Assembly: GCA_000436695.1 (NCBI GenBank)
Contig: HF992526.1
Location: 1 to 36,899, forward strand
Source: Prevotella sp. CAG:1185
GTDB taxonomy: Bacteria; Bacteroidota; Bacteroidia; Bacteroidales; Bacteroidaceae
Length of the DNA: 36,899 nucleotides
Reading direction: 5' to 3'
The notes below the pieces were generated by a model. It did no database searches. It saw only the letters and a program-made list of their open reading frames with translations, and was not told where the DNA came from. This document shows positions 33,955 to 36,899 of this stretch, piece after piece (positions within the stretch are counted from its first letter, which is position 1; each line of letters begins with the position of its first letter). The translations under genes were made by a program, and so were the position numbers.

Positions 33955-34176
33955 ATGGCGAAAAGAAACAGCAAGACGGCAGCGCAGCAATGCAGGTTTT
34001 ACGAGGTGGACAACATCTTTGAGTATATGGTGGAAACGTACATTAACGGCAATTTCAGCACTTTCCGAGAACTGTACAAGGAGTTGTGCAAGGATGCAAG
34101 AAGGGACTTCATTGACTTCCTTTTAAGCGAGGTAGAGCCAATCTATTGGAGAGAGATTTTGAAAGAAACCATTTGA
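33955..34176 (+). CDS. Small protein of the conjugative element, unknown function
   Basis: A 73-residue soluble, charged, mostly helical protein (NIFEYMVETYINGNFSTFRE, FLLSEVEPIYW). The same frame stays open far upstream, but the ATG at 33955 with TAAGGA just before it is the sensible start, 11 bases after the hydrophobic peptide gene. I recognise it only as the kind of small conserved gene carried by Bacteroides-group conjugative transposons. Confidence 0.7.
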   Translation: MAKRNSKTAAQQCRFYEVDNIFEYMVETYINGNFSTFRELYKELCKDARRDFIDFLLSEVEPIYWREILKETI

Positions 34177-34198
34177 CAACCCATCAAAAGAGAACCTT

Positions 34199-34447
34199 AT
34201 GAACAAGACAACGGAAAAGATACCCACATGGAGTTTGGGGTACATCATCAACGGTGACATGACGGGACTGACGGACGAGGAAATCCGCATGATTGACGAG
34301 TGGCAGAGCAAGTGGAACGTGCAGGTTGTCTCACCCCTTACGGACGAAGAAGGCAACGCACAGCCCTATTTCTCACGTTATCCCCTTTTCGGACTTCCAG
34401 CCGAAGTGGAGGACTGCGACATACTTTACACGAATGACAACATCTAA
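34199..34447 (+). CDS. Small conserved protein of the conjugative element
   Basis: An 82-residue acidic protein: WSLGYIINGDMTGLTDEEI, then VVSPLTDEEGNAQPYFSRYPLFGLPAEVEDC. This pattern (a short gene ending in PxFGLPxEVEDC) is familiar from Bacteroides conjugative transposons, where it has no assigned function. It is in the same rightward run, 11 bases before the PcfK gene. Confidence 0.8.
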   Translation: MNKTTEKIPTWSLGYIINGDMTGLTDEEIRMIDEWQSKWNVQVVSPLTDEEGNAQPYFSRYPLFGLPAEVEDCDILYTNDNI

Positions 34448-34458
34448 AATCTGACGAT

Positions 34459-34884
34459 ATGAACAAGACAACAGACCATTTCAAACGTACAATCCAAGCC
34501 TATTTGGAACAACGTGCAGCCGAGGACAAGCTGTTTGCGGCAAGTTACAGCAAACCGAACAAGAACATTGACGAGTGTGTAACCTATCTATTGCATTGGG
34601 CGAAAAGCCAATGTGACGGAGGCAACGCCATCGGCATGACAGGGGGTGAGGTCATATCCCAAGCGGTACACTATTTTGACGAGGACGACATCGAAGTCGG
34701 CAAGCCCCTGCAATGCCAAGTGATGGTATGCCACGACATGGAACTGACTGATGAGGAAAAGGCGGAAGCACGGCAGCAAGCCATCCGCCAATACCAAGCC
34801 GAGGAACTGCGCAAGTTGCAGAGCCGGAACAAGCAGGCAACGAAAAAAGAAGCCCAAGTACAACCTTCATTATTTGACTTTTGA
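34459..34884 (+). CDS. PcfK-like protein
   Basis: A 141-residue PcfK-family protein, recognised by HFKRTIQAYLEQRA, NIDECVTYLL, and HYFDEDDIEVGKP, with a charged Gln/Lys-rich tail. PcfK was named in the enterococcal pCF10 transfer region; homologues accompany PcfJ in Bacteroides conjugative elements. The molecular role is not established. The gene ends two bases before the PcfJ start, so the pair is co-translated. Confidence 0.88.
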   Translation: MNKTTDHFKRTIQAYLEQRAAEDKLFAASYSKPNKNIDECVTYLLHWAKSQCDGGNAIGMTGGEVISQAVHYFDEDDIEVGKPLQCQVMVCHDMELTDEEKAEARQQAIRQYQAEELRKLQSRNKQATKKEAQVQPSLFDF

Positions 34885-34886
34885 TT

Positions 34887-36161
34887 ATGAAACCTAAGAA
34901 TAAATTCCAACGCAATATCGTAGAAGCGAGCAAGAGCCTGCAACCCCTTACAAGCAAGCAGATACAATGGGGATTGGAGCATAGCATCAATCATGTCGGG
35001 CATAAATCCGCCAAGAAGATTGTAACCTGCACCAAATGCGGTCACCAATGGAAGTCGGACACGAAGCGCAAGCATGAGAAATGTCCGCACTGCGGCACAA
35101 GGCTGACGATACACGAGGGCAGGAAAAGGATTTTCAATGATTGTGGATATTTCACGGTGATAACAGCCTGTAAAGATTACCAAGTCGTAAGGTCTGTCAT
35201 GGTAAAATGCTCGTTGAGAGTCGGCAAACCCGCAGAATATGAGTGGGCAGAAGTCATGCAAAGATGGATTGCCCCCAACGGGGAGCATGTAACTTTCACA
35301 AGGCTACGGCAAACGATGGGTACTTTATATTATGATTTGTGGCTTTTCTGTACTCCGTTGGAATTGAGGAAAGAAAACCACATCTTCAATCTTGTCCATT
35401 CGGGGACGGTCTGTCCGTTCATGTCCGTTACCCATGAATTGAGAAAAAGGGGATTCCAAAAGTCCTTTTACGGTCAGTCACCTCTGAATTTCTTCCATGC
35501 GCTATTGACAGACAACAGAATGGAAACCCTGCTAAAGACAGGGCAGACCAAACTTTTGCGGCATTTCATGGAGCATCCCAAAGAGAATGTGGAAGATTAT
35601 TGGCAGTCTATCCGTATTTGCAATAGAAATGGATATAAGGTACATGACGCCGTGACATGGTGTGACTACATTGATGCGCTGAAGTATTTGGGAAAGGATG
35701 TCAGGAACATGAAATATGTATGCCCTCAAAACTTATCCCATGAGCATGACAAAGCGTGCAGAAAGGTGGTTGAAAGGGAATTGGAAAAGGAAATGAACGG
35801 TAACACTCCAAAATTCCTTTCAAAAGAACAGCGCTACCTGCTTAACAAAGGGAGATTTTTCGGATTGTCCTTTTCAGACGGTGTAATCTGCGTCAAAGTG
35901 ATTGAAAGTGTAAGAGATATGATTTTGGAGGGCAGGGCGATGCACCATTGCGTGGGAGGATACCATACAAAGAAGGATTCCCTTATACTTTCCGCCACCA
36001 TCAACGGGAAGCGGATTGAAACGGTAGAAGTGTCATTGTCACAGATGAAGGTGGTACAATGCAGAGGCGTATGCAACTCCAACACCAAATACCACGACCG
36101 TATCATCAAATTGGTGGAGGACAATGTCGAACAGATACGGCAGCGGATGGAAGCGGCATGA
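34887..36161 (+). CDS. PcfJ-like protein
   Basis: A 424-residue PcfJ-family protein. A zinc-ribbon is visible near the N-terminus (Cys48, Cys51, Cys66, Cys69). The conserved C-terminal PcfJ core reads MHHCVGGYHTKKDS, then IETVEVSLSQMKVVQCRGVCN. The family occurs in conjugative plasmids and integrative elements with PcfK; its function is unknown, and nucleic-acid binding is inferred from the zinc ribbon. ATG at 34887 is preferred to a TTG two codons earlier, which lies inside the PcfK stop region. Confidence 0.9.
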   Translation: MKPKNKFQRNIVEASKSLQPLTSKQIQWGLEHSINHVGHKSAKKIVTCTKCGHQWKSDTKRKHEKCPHCGTRLTIHEGRKRIFNDCGYFTVITACKDYQVVRSVMVKCSLRVGKPAEYEWAEVMQRWIAPNGEHVTFTRLRQTMGTLYYDLWLFCTPLELRKENHIFNLVHSGTVCPFMSVTHELRKRGFQKSFYGQSPLNFFHALLTDNRMETLLKTGQTKLLRHFMEHPKENVEDYWQSIRICNRNGYKVHDAVTWCDYIDALKYLGKDVRNMKYVCPQNLSHEHDKACRKVVERELEKEMNGNTPKFLSKEQRYLLNKGRFFGLSFSDGVICVKVIESVRDMILEGRAMHHCVGGYHTKKDSLILSATINGKRIETVEVSLSQMKVVQCRGVCNSNTKYHDRIIKLVEDNVEQIRQRMEAA

Positions 36162-36188
36162 TTGTATGACAACCTAATAATTATAGAT

Positions 36189-36446
36189 ATGGAAGTGAAA
36201 ATAGAAAATATGGTTTTCGGATGGCACGAGGAGCTGCCCGAAATGTTCATCGAACTGTTGAACACGCTTGTACTGACAAAGAACGAGCAGGATATAAGGG
36301 GTGTAATGGAGGTGTTCGCCCGAAAGGAACTTTTCAATGTCCTTTTCGCCTTTGGGTATGGCGCACACCATTTATGGGTGACGCAAAAAAAAGCATCCGA
36401 CCCCGACCAATGTTTGGAGAACAGACTACTGATTGTTGAATTTTAA
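36189..36446 (+). CDS. Small protein of the conjugative element, unknown function
   Basis: An 85-residue protein with a helical middle (MFIELLNTLVLTKNEQDIRGVMEV). I do not recognise it. The ATG at 36189 is used in place of an upstream TTG. It follows PcfJ by 27 bases and precedes the DUF3873 gene by 11 bases, so it is part of the same transcript. Confidence 0.7.
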   Translation: MEVKIENMVFGWHEELPEMFIELLNTLVLTKNEQDIRGVMEVFARKELFNVLFAFGYGAHHLWVTQKKASDPDQCLENRLLIVEF

Positions 36447-36457
36447 TTGATAAGGCT

Positions 36458-36679
36458 ATGACAACGAGAATGACCATTAACGGAGTAAGCACCTGTCAAA
36501 CGGCAGGAACGGAGAAATACGAGAGTTTCCAAATGAGTATCGGCAGGAAAAGGCGCACTTTCGTGCAATACGACTACCGCCATACAGACGGAGAGTTGTT
36601 CTCCTGCGTGAAGCCCACGCTGGACGAGTGCAGGCGGTTACGTGACGAATGGATTAAAGCGAAGGAGGACAGGCTATGA
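36458..36679 (+). CDS. DUF3873 family protein
   Basis: A 73-residue protein of the DUF3873 family, recognised by MTINGVSTCQTAGTEKYESF, FVQYDYRHTDGELF and CRRLRDEWIKAKE. It is a marker of CTnDOT-like conjugative transposons, with no known function. Its stop overlaps the next start as ATGA. Confidence 0.88.
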   Translation: MTTRMTINGVSTCQTAGTEKYESFQMSIGRKRRTFVQYDYRHTDGELFSCVKPTLDECRRLRDEWIKAKEDRL

Positions 36680-36899
36680 CAGCAGGCTATGATACGCTGA
36701 TAGTTACGTTCAGTGACCCAATCAAGGTATTGGACAATATGTTTTCCGATGCGGACGCATGGGGAACTGACACCCTCAAAGGATGGGTGGAGGACTATGA
36801 AAGTACGAGGTTTACGCAGATAAACGAGCATACGGCAGTCATCACTTCCGAATACAACATGCCCTGCGTAAAGGAATGGCTCACACACTGTACGACTAT
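36676..36899 (+). CDS. Partial gene of the conjugative element, cut by the window end
   Basis: An open frame from ATG 36676 to the window edge (74 complete codons, no stop), starting inside the TGA of the DUF3873 gene and preceded by GGAGGACAGG. The visible part (MTAGYDTLIVTFSDPIKVLD..., many acidic residues, HTAVITSEY) is not recognised. Coupled translation with DUF3873 is likely. Confidence 0.75.
   Translation, partial: MTAGYDTLIVTFSDPIKVLDNMFSDADAWGTDTLKGWVEDYESTRFTQINEHTAVITSEYNMPCVKEWLTHCTT

Noticed and set aside
33556..34176. A 206-codon open frame covering the hydrophobic peptide gene
   Set aside because: Only the last 73 codons from ATG 33955 look coding; the upstream part is out-of-frame reading of the hydrophobic peptide and has unnatural Arg/His-rich content.

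Overview
The window looks like chromosomal DNA of a Bacteroidales bacterium, probably close to Prevotella/Segatella. The evidence is repeated Bacteroidetes-type promoters (-7 TAnnTTTG with TTTG about 19-20 bases upstream), lipoproteins with an acidic run after the lipobox cysteine, AT-rich intergenic DNA, and PcfK/PcfJ/DUF3873 genes typical of Bacteroides-group conjugative transposons. The genus guess is inference. No rRNA, tRNA or CRISPR array was seen.

Left part (1-9400): a secreted alpha/beta hydrolase and a lipoprotein gene diverge. Next comes a two-gene operon of a Nudix/winged-helix regulator of NrtR type and an 848-residue fusion of ADP-ribosylglycohydrolase, tyrosine/dual-specificity phosphatase and a second ADP-ribosylglycohydrolase. 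The promoter of this operon is overlapped by one of two near-identical 19-base palindromes, most simply read as operators of the Nudix regulator. The convergent mfd gene follows.

Middle part (9400-19150): a WYL-domain regulator; a gene-less kilobase; a four-gene leftward operon (DUF1232/YkvA-like protein, small unknown, a lipoprotein with a penicillin-binding-protein fold whose catalytic motifs are all lost, and another lipoprotein); a calcineurin-like phosphoesterase; a DnaQ-like exonuclease; an orphan Vsr mismatch endonuclease; an M50-like membrane protease; and a ThpR-type 2H phosphoesterase.

Defence region (19360-31930), all leftward: an AAA ATPase and a TOPRIM-like DUF4276 protein coupled by an ATGA overlap; YdeI-like and DUF4932 genes; then a compact type I restriction-modification operon in the order hsdM, RhuM-Fic, hsdS, ATPase-TOPRIM, hsdR. 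The joints overlap by 8-14 bases or are separated by 1-12 bases, so the two accessory proteins are probably made together with the restriction complex. The ATPase and the distal part of hsdS are much more AT-rich than hsdR.

Right part (about 32500-36899): after a gene-less border carrying repeats, promoters, an att-like motif and a strong bidirectional terminator, a rightward run of small genes (hydrophobic peptide, unknowns, PcfK, PcfJ, DUF3873) shows the edge of a CTnDOT-like integrative conjugative element. It continues beyond the window, and its last gene is cut by the window edge.

The best candidates for undescribed biology are the ADP-ribose operon with its predicted operators, the pseudo-penicillin-binding lipoprotein operon, and the two ATPase/TOPRIM modules, one free-standing and one inside the type I locus.
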